Below are positions 34,167-45,000 of a stretch of DNA of 64,000 nucleotides, piece after piece; position 1 is the first letter of the stretch; every line of letters starts with the position of its first letter. A program made the position numbers and the translations under genes. Origin of the DNA: Erythrobacter litoralis HTCC2594 (GTDB lineage: Bacteria > Pseudomonadota > Alphaproteobacteria > Sphingomonadales > Sphingomonadaceae); the NCBI RefSeq assembly GCF_000013005.1, contig NC_007722.1:873501-937500 (forward strand), read 5' to 3'. The notes beneath the pieces are model-generated. The model was given only the letters and a program-made list of their open reading frames with translations. It was not told the origin of the DNA and did no database searches.

Positions 34167-36401
34167 TCAGAAGCGCACGCTAGCGCCTGCTACGAAGCGC
34201 CGGGGAGCCCCCGGTCTCAAACCCGAAGGCCGACGCGCTACAGCATAAGCATTGTCGAACAGATTATCCACTCTGGCAAACAAAGAGAGACCTTCCGTCA
34301 GCGCAAACCGGCCGGCGAGATCAAAGACAATCCTTTCGTCAATACGCTCATCGGGCGAAATATCCCCGCTACCTGCTTCGGTGCGTACTTGCGATGTGTA
34401 ATTGGCGCTCACGAGCAAGGATGCCGGTCCAAATGCGAGCCCCGTTTCGGCATAGAATTGGTGGCGAGCGATGTAGGGGAGTGCGTCGCCCTGGGACACG
34501 GAACCGAAGAACGCACTCTCGAAACTGCTTTCGAATTGCGCGTCGGTGAGCGTGTAAACCACCGAGAAGGGAATAGAAATTTCCCTACCCACTTGATGCT
34601 CCGTCGAAGCTGCCAGCTCCAACCCCTTCACGGAGACGGCCCCAGCATTGAACTGGTCGCCAATATCCCCGACGCTACACCCCACGGATTGTGTGCAGTT
34701 TCCGAGCAGATTGGAATAGTCGGAATAAAACGCAATCGCGGAAGCTTGAATGGCGCCATTCCGAAAACGCCCACCAAATTCATAGTTCCAGCTTTTCTCG
34801 GCTCGTGCCTCCGGATTTCCGGGCCCGGGGGGAGAAAAACCGCGCGAAGCGCCTGCAATCAACAGCACGTCTCCCAGTGCATAGGTTGCACCGAGTGCGG
34901 GAAGCCATTCGTCAACGTTGGTCTTGCGTATGCGCGCAGGTCCATCGAGACGAGCGGGGTCGGCTCGATCATAGTCCAGTCGAGTAAGGTCGATGCCTTC
35001 GTACCGAATGCCGGGTGTCAGAGTAAGCCCGCCGATCTCGATCCGGTTCTCCAGATAGAAAGCGATCGCCTTCGCCTTCGCCTCGCGATTGGCTTGAGCG
35101 CCCGGAGCCGTCTGCCGGACGAAAACGAGATCTCCATCCGTTTGCGTATAGAATTCCTCATTCTGCAACCGGTCTTCTTCATCCTCGTGATACCGGAGCG
35201 ACGCAGCCAGGTTGTGCCTGACCTCGCCGGTCTCGAAAGGTCTTTCGAACGAAAGCTGGACGCCTTCGCTCCGATAGACGCGGTTGTTGTTGCGAATGCG
35301 AAGGGCACCTTCAGCGCTGTCTGCGCCTCGCAGGATTGCGAGGCCTCTCTCGTTTGAGGAGGGAGCATCGAAAACGGGTTGGATGGCATCAAAGCTGCCA
35401 TCACCATCGAAATCGATGTCCTGTAGCTTCGACCAACTTCGTGTGAAATCGTTGCGATATAGGGTAACCGCGAACTGCGTGTCGTCGGGCAACCGGAGGG
35501 TGCCGGTGAGCCGATATTGATCGTGCTCGCCCGTGAAAACGTCGCGTTGGCTGGCCGAATAGCGCCGGTACGGATCGCTCGCGAAATCCGCGTCGGCGAG
35601 GCCCAAATAGGTTTCGTTCGCCTCAAGTTCGGATCGACCATAGGCGAACTCGAGGCGAGCATCGACCGGCGAATCTGGGTTGGTGTGGACGGCGAAGCGG
35701 GCGCGATAGTCCTGACGTTGAAAACCGGTCTCGGCGCCGGGAAGCCCATCTATCGTCTTGAACCCGTCACTGCCTTGCTGATAGCTTTCTACCATCGCCC
35801 CGAAATTGTCGGCACTAGCGCCAATCCAGCCATGACCCTGATAATAGCCGCGAGAACCAAGCTGGCCGGAAGCTTCGCCAGCCAGGCTCTCGGTCGGTAT
35901 CGGAGTCGATCGGAAATTGATGGCCCCGCCGATCGTGCGAGGACCATAGCGTACCGAGCCCGCGCCCTTGATCACTTCGACTGCGTCCATTCGACCGATC
36001 GCGGGAAAGTAATACGCGGCCGGAGCGGCGTAGGGGGCAGGGGCAATGAGAACGCCATCTTCCATCAAGGTGATGTTGCTCGACCGTTCGACCGGCGCGC
36101 CGCGCAAGCCAATATTCGGGAATAGCCCGAAACCGTCCTCTTCCTGAATGTTGACCCCCGGCACCTGGCGCAGGACACGGTTGACGTCACCATGCTCGAA
36201 TTCGCTCAGTTCCTCGCCATCGATTAGGTCCGCCGCACCGGCCACTTCATACGCATCGATGCGACCGCCAATCACGATAATCGATTCGCTTGGGTTTGCT
36301 ATCCCGTCCTGCGATTGCCGCTCATCGGTCGGGTCTTTTTCATTGGCGTAAGCAGGGGCGGCCAGTGCAATTGCTATGAGCGAGGCGGTAGCGCGATACA
36401 T
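34167..36401 (-). CDS. TonB-dependent receptor, FecA-like
   Basis: 744 aa with a signal peptide (cut near PAYAN, residue 19). The plug carries FEHGDVNRVLRQVPGVNIQE, then GLFPNIGLRG, as in FecA-type siderophore receptors. The barrel ends in VAGASVRF. It should import a metal chelate. Placement beside zinc/cadmium exporters leaves open whether the cargo is iron, zinc or another metal complex. The ribosome site AAGGATT lies 15 bases below a large inverted repeat. Confidence 0.85.
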   Translation of the reverse strand: MYRATASLIAIALAAPAYANEKDPTDERQSQDGIANPSESIIVIGGRIDAYEVAGAADLIDGEELSEFEHGDVNRVLRQVPGVNIQEEDGFGLFPNIGLRGAPVERSSNITLMEDGVLIAPAPYAAPAAYYFPAIGRMDAVEVIKGAGSVRYGPRTIGGAINFRSTPIPTESLAGEASGQLGSRGYYQGHGWIGASADNFGAMVESYQQGSDGFKTIDGLPGAETGFQRQDYRARFAVHTNPDSPVDARLEFAYGRSELEANETYLGLADADFASDPYRRYSASQRDVFTGEHDQYRLTGTLRLPDDTQFAVTLYRNDFTRSWSKLQDIDFDGDGSFDAIQPVFDAPSSNERGLAILRGADSAEGALRIRNNNRVYRSEGVQLSFERPFETGEVRHNLAASLRYHEDEEDRLQNEEFYTQTDGDLVFVRQTAPGAQANREAKAKAIAFYLENRIEIGGLTLTPGIRYEGIDLTRLDYDRADPARLDGPARIRKTNVDEWLPALGATYALGDVLLIAGASRGFSPPGPGNPEARAEKSWNYEFGGRFRNGAIQASAIAFYSDYSNLLGNCTQSVGCSVGDIGDQFNAGAVSVKGLELAASTEHQVGREISIPFSVVYTLTDAQFESSFESAFFGSVSQGDALPYIARHQFYAETGLAFGPASLLVSANYTSQVRTEAGSGDISPDERIDERIVFDLAGRFALTEGLSLFARVDNLFDNAYAVARRPSGLRPGAPRRFVAGASVRF

Positions 36402-36428
36402 GTGAAGAATCCTTTCGAGACATTTACC

Positions 36429-36475
36429 AGCCTACTACTGCTATTGAGACGTATTCGCAATAGCAGTAGTAGGCT
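36429..36475 (-). promoter_or_regulatory. 18-bp perfect inverted repeat ahead of the FecA-like receptor
   Basis: AGCCTACTACTGCTATTG (36429-36446) and CAATAGCAGTAGTAGGCT (36458-36475) are exact reverse complements around an 11-base spacer. It lies 27 bases upstream of the receptor start and 128 bases past the end of the CDF gene. It could be an operator, a 5'-UTR stem or a terminator. There is no T run in the minus-strand direction. Confidence 0.6.
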
Positions 36476-36602
36476 TTTATGCCCATATTGGGTGAGGGCG
36501 GCTCGCGGTGCATCGGTTCTGGACTGCAATACCGTCCGCGACCGGCGCGCGATGAGGGCTCAGGGTCTGCGAACGGCCGGGCAGGAACAGGCCAGCGAAA
36601 GC

Positions 36603-37559
36603 TTAATCACCGACCGTGTTTTTCCCGTTGTTGGGTGCCGGGTGGGCAGGGATCAGCGCATCATCGCAGTCCGTAGCGAGGCAGGGCTCGAAAGTGACAT
36701 GTGCGATGCCGAAATCCTTTTCCAGCATCGCCCGCGCGCGTCGCTTGACTCCCTCGAATGCTGTTTGGGAGTAATCAACAAGAGTGAGATGGGCTTCGAG
36801 CGCCCGGTGATGTTCTCCCAGATTCCAGACATGGACGTGGTGAATATCCTGCACGCCGCCAAGCGCGCGCAGGTTTTCAACCATCTGATCAAATTCCACC
36901 TCGTCCGGCACTGCTCCCATCAGCAGACGAACGGTTCGCGGTAGGAGCGTCGCGCCCTGCCAGATGACATAGGCCGCGATGATGAGAGTGATGATGAGAT
37001 CGGCGACGACGAGATCGTATAGAATAATTAGCACTCCGGCGACGATCACACCGATCGAGGCCAGCGCGTCCGAAACGTTATGAAGGAAGGCAGCCTTCAT
37101 GTTAATGCTGTCATGCGCGCCGCGATAGACAATGAATGCGGTGACGAGATCGATGACAAGTGCGATCCCGGCAACCCAGATCACGGTCCAGCCTTCGACC
37201 GGCTGCGGCGCGGCGAAACGGTTGATCGCCTCAACGATCAGATAGAATCCGATGATCAGCAAGGTCGTCAGATTGATGAGTGCGGCGACCACTTCTCCCT
37301 GGGCGTAGCCGAAGGTCATCAGCTTGTCCGCCGGACGCCGGCCTATGCGTCGCGCAAACCACGCAAGACCAAGAGAGGCCGCATCGCTGAAGTTGTGCAA
37401 TGCATCCGCGATAAGCGCCAGTGACCCTGAAAGGATGCCGCCGACAATCTGGGCAAGGGTCAGGAGGACATTGATCGCGACCGCGAGGATCAGCTGACGA
37501 TCGCTAAGGTTTTCCTCGCCGTGACTGTGGCCAGCTTGATCGTGCGAGTGCGCCATCAC
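36603..37559 (-). CDS. CDF-family zinc/cobalt exporter (CzcD/ZitB-like)
   Basis: 318 aa. A His-rich N-terminus (MMAHSHDQAGHSHGEEN) precedes six membrane segments. Metal ligands show the Zn-type pattern HxxxD in helix 2 (H55, D59 in LHNFSDA) and again in helix 5 (H159, D163 in LHNVSDA), followed by the cytoplasmic C-terminal domain (HHVHVWNLG). It exports divalent metal in exchange for protons. The start overlaps the stop of the unknown membrane gene by 4 bases. Confidence 0.9.
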   Translation of the reverse strand: MMAHSHDQAGHSHGEENLSDRQLILAVAINVLLTLAQIVGGILSGSLALIADALHNFSDAASLGLAWFARRIGRRPADKLMTFGYAQGEVVAALINLTTLLIIGFYLIVEAINRFAAPQPVEGWTVIWVAGIALVIDLVTAFIVYRGAHDSINMKAAFLHNVSDALASIGVIVAGVLIILYDLVVADLIITLIIAAYVIWQGATLLPRTVRLLMGAVPDEVEFDQMVENLRALGGVQDIHHVHVWNLGEHHRALEAHLTLVDYSQTAFEGVKRRARAMLEKDFGIAHVTFEPCLATDCDDALIPAHPAPNNGKNTVGD

Positions 37560-38422
37560 TTTTCTCCGCTATTTGCGATTTTGTTGCCGGCGGTATCCGG
37601 ATGCTGAAGGATCGCATCGGAATTATCGATTGCTCCGATCGCGGCGTTAAATCCGACTGCAATCATTCCGAACATCGCAAGCCCGGAGATGAAGGCCGCG
37701 AGTGCTGCCAAATTCAAACCTCCCAGTCTGCCCGGGATTTGCAGCAAAAAATGAACCGACCAGACAAGAAAGTATCCTGCGAGTAGAATTGCCAACCGCG
37801 CGTCCGCTGTTTCGCTCATGCCGTGGAGAAGCCAAAACCCGGCTACCGCTGCGGCAACAAAGGCGAGTGACAGAAAAACATGGATCGCTAGACGATCCAT
37901 GCGTTTCATCGCGCTGTCGCGAAATCCGGCTGTTGTCTTTCGCCCCACCAGGAAAAAGGTGATTCCAACCCCTAGTGTTGCTGCGAAACCGGCGAAGACA
38001 GACACGGCTGCTGCTGCACCCAGAGCGATGCCACCAAACCCCAGCGCAATACCGCCTTGAAGCGCAATGGTCATCTTCGGCCCGCGTCTTCCCACGGCGT
38101 CGGACAGGGTTCCAACTGAGTCGCGATGCGAAGCCCAGCCTCCGATCAGCACCGCCAGAAGATAGAGAGTCCCGCCAGCGGGGAGCAGGGCTGCGTCTAT
38201 GAAGTCACCCCTTGCTTGTCCAACTGCAGGACCGGTCAAAACAAGCGCAAGTGCGGCAAGGGCGCCAGAGTGGACGGCCGCCGCGAACCCATTTTCGTTC
38301 GGGGTAGGCCCGTGCTTTTCTTCCCAGACAACGCCAGCACCCAGGCCGAGGCTTGCCAGCATCGCCAAGGTCAGGATCGCCGACAAATCCTCAGTTACAA
38401 ATATCTCGTGGACGAGGCTCAT
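37556..38422 (-). CDS. Unknown polytopic membrane protein in the CDF operon
   Basis: 288 aa with about eight hydrophobic segments and a short C-terminal tail. Recognisable elements are limited to DSVGTLSDAVGRRGPKMTIA (loop) and helices such as IHVFLSLAFVAAAVAGFWLL. No family is recognised. It is coupled by 4-base overlaps to a CDF exporter on each side, so it probably belongs to the same metal-export function. Confidence 0.72.
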   Translation of the reverse strand: MSLVHEIFVTEDLSAILTLAMLASLGLGAGVVWEEKHGPTPNENGFAAAVHSGALAALALVLTGPAVGQARGDFIDAALLPAGGTLYLLAVLIGGWASHRDSVGTLSDAVGRRGPKMTIALQGGIALGFGGIALGAAAAVSVFAGFAATLGVGITFFLVGRKTTAGFRDSAMKRMDRLAIHVFLSLAFVAAAVAGFWLLHGMSETADARLAILLAGYFLVWSVHFLLQIPGRLGGLNLAALAAFISGLAMFGMIAVGFNAAIGAIDNSDAILQHPDTAGNKIANSGEK

Positions 38423-39048
38423 TCCCGTGTTTCGCCATGAACCGTTCCCGCCTCGTCGTGCTTGTCACTGTGCGCGTCGCGCAGGATATCGATCCCGCCG
38501 TAAAGAGCTATGCCAGCCACAGCGATGCCGACCACAAGGTCCGGCCAGTTCGCGCCTGTGATCATAACGATGACGCCAGCGATGATAATCCCGCCGTTCG
38601 AAATGAAGTCATTGAAGCTGAATGTGGTGGCGGCCCGCATGTTGACGTCCTTGTTCTGCATCTTTTGCAACAGGCGAAGGCAATAGAGGTTCACTATGCC
38701 CGCGACGGCAGCCATCGCGATCATCAGGATGCCACCCGGCTCAGAACCTTCAACAAACCGCCTGACGGCATCAGCAATCACTCCGCCGGCAAAGATCAAA
38801 AGCATGACGCCAGAAAAGCGCGCTGCGCCTCGCTTCCAGGAGCGCGGTCGACTCAGCGCAAGGAGACTGAGAGCGTAGACAAGCGCGTCCGACGAATTGT
38901 CGAGCCCGTTGGCCAAGAGCGCGTTCGAGTCCGCAAAATAGGCAACGACAAAGAAACCAACCGCGATTGCGACGTTGAGCCACAATACGATCCACAATGT
39001 GCGTCGCTTGTCCGCCGAATCCAGATCGAAGTCATCGTTGCAGCTCAT
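38419..39048 (-). CDS. Short CDF-related cation transporter
   Basis: 209 aa, about six membrane segments and no C-terminal cytoplasmic domain. Helix 2 has D50 and D54 (LDNSSDALVY). Helix 5 has Asn residues (SFNDFISNGG) where standard CDF proteins carry H/D pairs, so metal preference may differ. It overlaps the P-type ATPase gene by 4 bases and the unknown membrane gene by 4 bases. Related in plan to the protein at 50307. Confidence 0.8.
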   Translation of the reverse strand: MSCNDDFDLDSADKRRTLWIVLWLNVAIAVGFFVVAYFADSNALLANGLDNSSDALVYALSLLALSRPRSWKRGAARFSGVMLLIFAGGVIADAVRRFVEGSEPGGILMIAMAAVAGIVNLYCLRLLQKMQNKDVNMRAATTFSFNDFISNGGIIIAGVIVMITGANWPDLVVGIAVAGIALYGGIDILRDAHSDKHDEAGTVHGETRE

Positions 39049-41540
39049 ACTGGCTTCTCTGCTATGTCTTTTGTGCTGCCCTTCTCTTTATACGCCAGAA
39101 GGCGAAGCGCATTGGCGACCACGATTAGCGTTGATCCCTCGTGAACCGCGACAGCGGGGCCTATCCCGAGACCGAAAATGGTTGCCGGGATGAGCACGAC
39201 AACAATTCCGAGACTGACGATCATGTTCTGCCGGATGATTGACCGGGTTTGTCGGCTCAGATCGACGGCGAAAGGCAGTCGGGCGAGATCATCGGCCATC
39301 AGCGCGACATCGGCTGTCTCCAATGCAACGTCCGAGCCGGCAGCCCCCATTGCTATTCCGACCGTTGCGTTCGCCATGGCCGGAGCGTCATTAACCCCGT
39401 CTCCGACCATCGCAACCTTGTCCTGGCCGGCAAGCTTGCGGATGGCCTTGACCTTGTCGTCGGGCATGAGATTGCCCCAGGCCTCGTCGAGGCCGACTTC
39501 CTTTCCAACCGCATCGGCCACTCTTTGGTCGTCGCCCGAGATCATGATCATTCGGGTGATCCCGAGGCCGCGCAACGCTTCGAGCGTCGCCTTTGCTGCC
39601 GCCCGCGGCGTGTCGAGCAAACCGATCGCTCCAAGATCGCGCGTTTCCGAGCGAACGCCCATCGTCGTCCGCCCGCGCTCGCGCATGGACTCGATAGCAT
39701 CCGACAGTTCGGCACCGAGCTGAGGGACCCCGTCTTGCCCGAACATTTCGAGCTTTCCGATCCACACCCGCTCACCGCCGACAAGCGCGGTGATCCCCTT
39801 GCCTGTGAAGCTTTCAAGACTTGTAGCTTCGGGCAGTGCCTCATCGCCAAGCCGCTGCTTGCCGTCCCTAACAATCGCCTGTGCTAGGGGATGATCGCTC
39901 AGATTTTCAGCCGCCGAGGCAATCGCAAGCAGTTCGTTTTCAGATACACCCTGCGCGGGTTGGACATCGGTCATGCGGGGCTCGCCTTCGGTAAGAGTAC
40001 CGGTCTTGTCGAACGCGATGGCCTTGAGCGCGCCGAGATCCTCGAGCGGCGCGCCGCCCTTTACCAGAATGCCGCTGCGTGCTGCTCTGGCTACTCCGGA
40101 CAAGACCGCGCTCGGGGTCGCGATCGCCAAAGCGCAGGGGCTGGCAGCCACAAGCACCGCCATCGCCCGGTAAAAACTGTCGCGGAACGGCTCGTCGATG
40201 ACAACCCAGGCGAAAAGGAGCAGGCCGGCCAAAGCGAGCACGGCAGGCACAAAAATTCGCTCAAAGCGCTGCGTGAAGCGCTGGGTAGGAGATTGCTGAG
40301 CCTCGGCTTCGCTCACCATTTGGACGACCTTGGCGAGGGTCGTGTCACTCGATCGCCGGGTCACTTCCACTTCGAGCGCGCCCGATCCGTTGATCGTCCC
40401 TGCGAAGACGCGATTGTCATCCGCAAGATTGTCAGGATTTGCGCGCGCAGAAGCGATATTCGAAACCGCGCTCTTGTCGACCGGCACGCTTTCCCCGGTC
40501 ACCGGAGCCTGATTGATGGCACTGACGCCGTCCAAGATGAAGCCGTCAGCCGGAAGGCGTTCGTTCGGACGCACGATTACGACGTCGCCTAGCGCAAGCT
40601 CCTCGACCGGAACCTCAACGACGTCATCTCCACGTTTTACTCGTGCCGTTTCCGGCGCGAGCTCGGCGAGCGCCTCGATCGCCCTCTTGGCGCGGCCCAT
40701 CGCGTAGTGTTCGAGCGCGTGGCCGAAACTGAACAGGAACAGCAATAGCGCGCCTTCGGCCCATTCCCCGAGAAAGGCGGCGCCCGCAGCGGCGACAAGC
40801 ATGAGGCTGTCGATTTCAAACCGGCGCAGGCGCAAATTGTCCCACGCCTCTCGGACGGTAAAGAATCCGCCAAAGAAATACGCCGCGAGATAGCATGCGA
40901 ATGGCAGCCATCCTGGATGCCCAGACCATAGCTTCTCAATCCCGAACCCGGTCGCGAGAAATACGCCCGAGGCGAGCGAGAAATAGAGTTCGGTGTTCGC
41001 GCCGAAAATGCCACCATGACTGTGCCCGGCACGATCTTCATCATCGTGATCATGGTCTTTGGAAGAGTGCTCGGCGTTCCTGGCGACATCGCCCGCCAGA
41101 ACCGACACGCCGAGGTTCTTGAGCTCGCCAGCAATCCTAGGCTCATCGGTTAGCTGACGGTCGTACTCGGCGATGAACCTCCCGCTCGCATCAGCATTTG
41201 CTTCGAGGATACCGGGTTTGCTGGCCAGCAGGTCCGCGACCGTTTGGGCACGGCGGGTGGAATTGATGCCATCGGCTTGCCAGACAACGTGTCCGTAGCG
41301 TTCGGAGATTTCCGCTCCGGCCACATGGGCCAACTCCTTGATGCGGGCGACAGTCAGGCGATCGGCATCGTATGATATCGCTAGTCGGGCGGATGCATCT
41401 TTCTCGCCGGGCAATATCGTGACCTCGTGCACGCCGATCCGCGAGCTGAGCAAAGACTGCAAGCGCGCGATGCAATGATCGGTTTCGCTCGGGATGTCGG
41501 GAAGGAGCGGTGAGACTTCGAGTTCGATGGTTCGCGTCAT
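39045..41540 (-). CDS. P1B-4-type heavy-metal ATPase (CzcP/CoaT-like)
   Basis: 831 aa. Standard P-ATPase motifs: TGES (349-352), phosphorylation site DKTGTLT (D511), GDGVNDAPA near the C-terminal third. The membrane metal site is SPC (467-469), not CPC, and the last helix has HEGST (800-804). Both are signatures of the P1B-4 group exporting Zn, Cd or Co. The N-terminus (about 150 residues) looks like two degenerate metal-domain folds without CxxC, followed by a His/Asp-rich stretch (HSSKDHDHDDEDRAGHSHGG). Confidence 0.9.
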   Translation of the reverse strand: MTRTIELEVSPLLPDIPSETDHCIARLQSLLSSRIGVHEVTILPGEKDASARLAISYDADRLTVARIKELAHVAGAEISERYGHVVWQADGINSTRRAQTVADLLASKPGILEANADASGRFIAEYDRQLTDEPRIAGELKNLGVSVLAGDVARNAEHSSKDHDHDDEDRAGHSHGGIFGANTELYFSLASGVFLATGFGIEKLWSGHPGWLPFACYLAAYFFGGFFTVREAWDNLRLRRFEIDSLMLVAAAGAAFLGEWAEGALLLFLFSFGHALEHYAMGRAKRAIEALAELAPETARVKRGDDVVEVPVEELALGDVVIVRPNERLPADGFILDGVSAINQAPVTGESVPVDKSAVSNIASARANPDNLADDNRVFAGTINGSGALEVEVTRRSSDTTLAKVVQMVSEAEAQQSPTQRFTQRFERIFVPAVLALAGLLLFAWVVIDEPFRDSFYRAMAVLVAASPCALAIATPSAVLSGVARAARSGILVKGGAPLEDLGALKAIAFDKTGTLTEGEPRMTDVQPAQGVSENELLAIASAAENLSDHPLAQAIVRDGKQRLGDEALPEATSLESFTGKGITALVGGERVWIGKLEMFGQDGVPQLGAELSDAIESMRERGRTTMGVRSETRDLGAIGLLDTPRAAAKATLEALRGLGITRMIMISGDDQRVADAVGKEVGLDEAWGNLMPDDKVKAIRKLAGQDKVAMVGDGVNDAPAMANATVGIAMGAAGSDVALETADVALMADDLARLPFAVDLSRQTRSIIRQNMIVSLGIVVVLIPATIFGLGIGPAVAVHEGSTLIVVANALRLLAYKEKGSTKDIAEKPV

Positions 41541-41656
41541 TGCCTATTGCTTCCCATTGGAAATTGACCGCTCCCGGTGCCGCAGACCCGTAAGCTTGCA
41601 GGTTCGCGAAACCCGAATAGGGACTAGCGAAGCCCGCATATTGCGTAACGAAAGCG

Positions 41657-42082
41657 TCAATGTGCGTCCTGACCTGCCGGCACTTTCAGCGAATTCGCTG
41701 GACAGCGGTGAAACGTGCGCGTGACACCGCGATAATTGCGGGTTGTCAGTTTTTCGGCGGTGCGCTCTTCGATGGTAAGATGACGAACCCGCATCGGCCG
41801 TTCATGACCTTCAAATGGCATGTGCGCGTGGGTGTAAGCGATGGCATCGCCCTCGTCTCGCCAAATTCCGACGGCGGCGGGGCCACCGTCCGGAAGCTGC
41901 ACTTCGGCATAATAGCCATCTGCGAAAAACACCCAGGCCGGTCCGCTATCACAAGACCGCGTTTCACCAAGGCTCCAGACACCGGCGATCGGAACAAGCG
42001 TGCTCTGATCCTGCGCCGATGCTGGAACACTTGAAAGTATCAGGGCGCCGGCAAGAGTCACACTGAGCTGGCTACTAATCAT
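41657..42082 (-). CDS. Secreted hypothetical protein between czcA and the ATPase
   Basis: 141 aa from the ATG at 42082, with a signal peptide (cut near ASAQ, residue 24). The mature part has SLGETRSCDSGPAWVFFADG and a later HAHMPFEGHERPMRVRHL. Two cysteines and several histidines could bind metal. Starts 13 bases after czcA ends. No family recognised. Confidence 0.65.
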   Translation of the reverse strand: MISSQLSVTLAGALILSSVPASAQDQSTLVPIAGVWSLGETRSCDSGPAWVFFADGYYAEVQLPDGGPAAVGIWRDEGDAIAYTHAHMPFEGHERPMRVRHLTIEERTAEKLTTRNYRGVTRTFHRCPANSLKVPAGQDAH

Positions 42083-42095
42083 TGATGCTCTCCAT

Positions 42096-45000
42096 TCACG
42101 TAACCTCTTGCAGCTCTTGCCGTTCCTCGGGAGTGACGTTGCGGCGCAGGCGGTCCCACCAGCGTTGACGCCACGTCCGGTCATCCTTTCTGGTGGCGAA
42201 GACGAGCTTCAGGATCGCGGGAAGGACGAACAAGGTGAGCGCAGTGGCGGTGATCAGACCGCCAATGACCACCGTTGCCAGAGGCCGTTGAACCTCCGCT
42301 CCAGTGCCGGTCGCGATCGCCATGGGGACAAACCCGAGCGACGCGACCAGAGCCGTCATCAATACTGGACGCAAGCGCGCCAGTCCGCCTTCCACGATGG
42401 CCTCATCGAGCGCCATCCCCTTGTCCAGACGCTGGCGTATTGCAGTCACCATCACGAGACCGTTGAGGGTCGCCACGCCCGAGAGGGCGATGAACCCGAC
42501 TGCCGCCGAAACCGAAAACGGCATTCCGCGCAGAGCCAGCGAGAAGATGCCGCCAGCGAGGGCGAGCGGGATCGCGCTGAAAACAGCCAGAGCGGGAACC
42601 CAGCCTCCGACTGCCATATAGAGCAACAGGAGAATAACCGCGAAAGCGATCGGGATAACGATCTGCAACCGTTCCTGCGCAGCCTGAAGGTTCTGGTACT
42701 GGCCGCCCCACTCGATGAAGGCTGCAGCGGGCAATTCGACCTGCGCCTCGACATTCGCCCTCGCTTCCTCAACGAAGGAGCCAAGATCGCGCTCGCGCAC
42801 GTTGGAGGAAACGATCACCAGCCTGCGTCCCTGTTCACGGCGGACTTCGGCAAGGCCATCCACAACCCGGAATTCGGCGACCGAGCGCAGCGGTATGGTC
42901 GCTCCGTTCGGAAGCAGCACCGGCAATGCACCAAGCTGATCGAAATCATCGCGTGTCGCATCCGAAAGCCGAACGACGACCTCGAACCTTCGATCGCCTT
43001 CAAAGACCAGCCCGGCAGGCCGCCCGCCCAAAGCAATTGCGACGGATTGAGCGACGTCTTCGACCTTCAGCCCATATCGAGCGATCGTTGGACGATCGAA
43101 GGCAATATCAAGCGTTGGGAAACCGGTGACCTGCTGGACTTTAACATCCGCAGCTCCCTCGACCTCGCGCAAAATCCCGGCGACCTCGTTCGCTGCCGAG
43201 GTCATGGCGGTCAGGTCGTCGCCGTAGATCTTGACCGCGACATCGCCGCGCACGCCAGCGATCAGTTCGTTGAAGCGAAGTTCGATTGGTTGGCTGAACT
43301 CATAGAGATTGCCAACCAGGCCTCCCAGAGCACTCTCCATTTCTGCCACCAGATCATCTTTCGAAAGATCCGGGTCAGGCCATTCATCGCGCGGCTTCAG
43401 GATCACATACGCATCGGAGGCGTTGGGCGGCATCGGGTCGCTGGCCACTTCCGCAGTACCGGTACGTGAGAATACCAGCTGCACTTGCGGAAATTCCTCC
43501 AATCGATCTTCTACTCGCCGCTGCATCGCCAGAGACCGCTCGAGAGATGTGGAAGGGATTCGCAATGATTGCACCGCGATATCGCGCTCGTCGAGCTGCG
43601 GTGTAAACTCGCTGCCAAGGAAACTGAACACCAGAGCAGCAACGGCAAAAATGCCGGCACCGGCCCCGATCACCGGCCAAGGGCGGGCGATGGCTTTGCG
43701 GACAAGAGGCCCATAGCGTTCCTTGGCGATCCGGATCGGTTTGACTTCCTTCTCCGTCAGTTTTTTGTTCAGCAGGATCGCGATCATCGCCGGGACGAAA
43801 GTCAGCGAGAGTACGAATGCCGACGCGAGCGCCAGCATGACCGTGATGGCCATCGGCGAGAACGTCTTGCCCTCGACTCCGGTGAAGGTCAGCAACGGTG
43901 CGAACACCAGAAGGATAATCGCCTGACCATAGACAGTCGGCTTGATCATCTCCTGCGCGGCAAGCCGCGTTTCCGTCAGCCGTTCGCCAAGTGTCAGGAG
44001 CCGGCCCTCATGCTCCTGTCTGGCCGCAAGACGTGCCACACTATTCTCGACGATAATCACGGCCCCATCGACGATCAGACCGAAGTCAAGCGCGCCCAGA
44101 CTCATCAGATTGCCTGACACTCCGAGCCGGTTCATGCCGATCGATGCCATCAGCATCGAAAAAGGGATAACCAGAGCGGCGATAATTGCGGCCCGTATGT
44201 TGCCGAGCAAAAGGAACAGGATGGCTATGACCAGCAGCGCACCCTCGACGAGATTCTTCTCGACGGTCGCGATCGTTGCATCGACGAGAGACGAACGATT
44301 GTAGACGATTTCGGCTACCACACCTTGTGGCAGGGAGGCGCGGACTTCGTCAAGCCTCTCAGCGGCCTGGGCTGAAACAGTGCGGCTGTTTTCTCCTGCC
44401 CGCATGAGGACGGTACCAACCACAGCCTCGTCGCCATTCAGCGATGCAGCCCCGGTTCTGAGATCACCGCCAATGCTGACCGTTGCGACATCTCCCACGC
44501 GAATGGGAACGCCTCCACGTGTAGATATGACTGCTTGCTCGATGTCCTGGACACTGCCGAGCCGTGCATCGACACGAGCCAGCAGGGCTTCTCCTGATCG
44601 CTCGACGAAATTCGCGCCTTCGGCAAGGTTGGCGGCTTCCAGCGCATCGATCACCTCATCGAATGAAAGCCCGTAGCCTGTCATGCGAGCAGGATCGGGC
44701 TGTACGAGATATTGCTTTCGGAAACCCCCGATGGAATCGACACCGGCGACGCCATCGACCGACCGCATGAGTGGAGCGACCACCCAGTCCTGAATGGTAC
44801 GCAGATAAGCAGCCTTAGCGACATCGCTATCCAGCCTGTCACCGCGTTCGGTAACGAAGCTTCCGTCGGACTGCCAACCGACCGCATTGCCCTTCGGTGC
44901 TTCCTTGCCCCCCGGATGCTCGAACTCGATCGTATACATGAGCACTTCGCCCAGACCGGTCGAGATAGGTCCCATTACCGGTTCTGCTCCTTCGGGCAGC

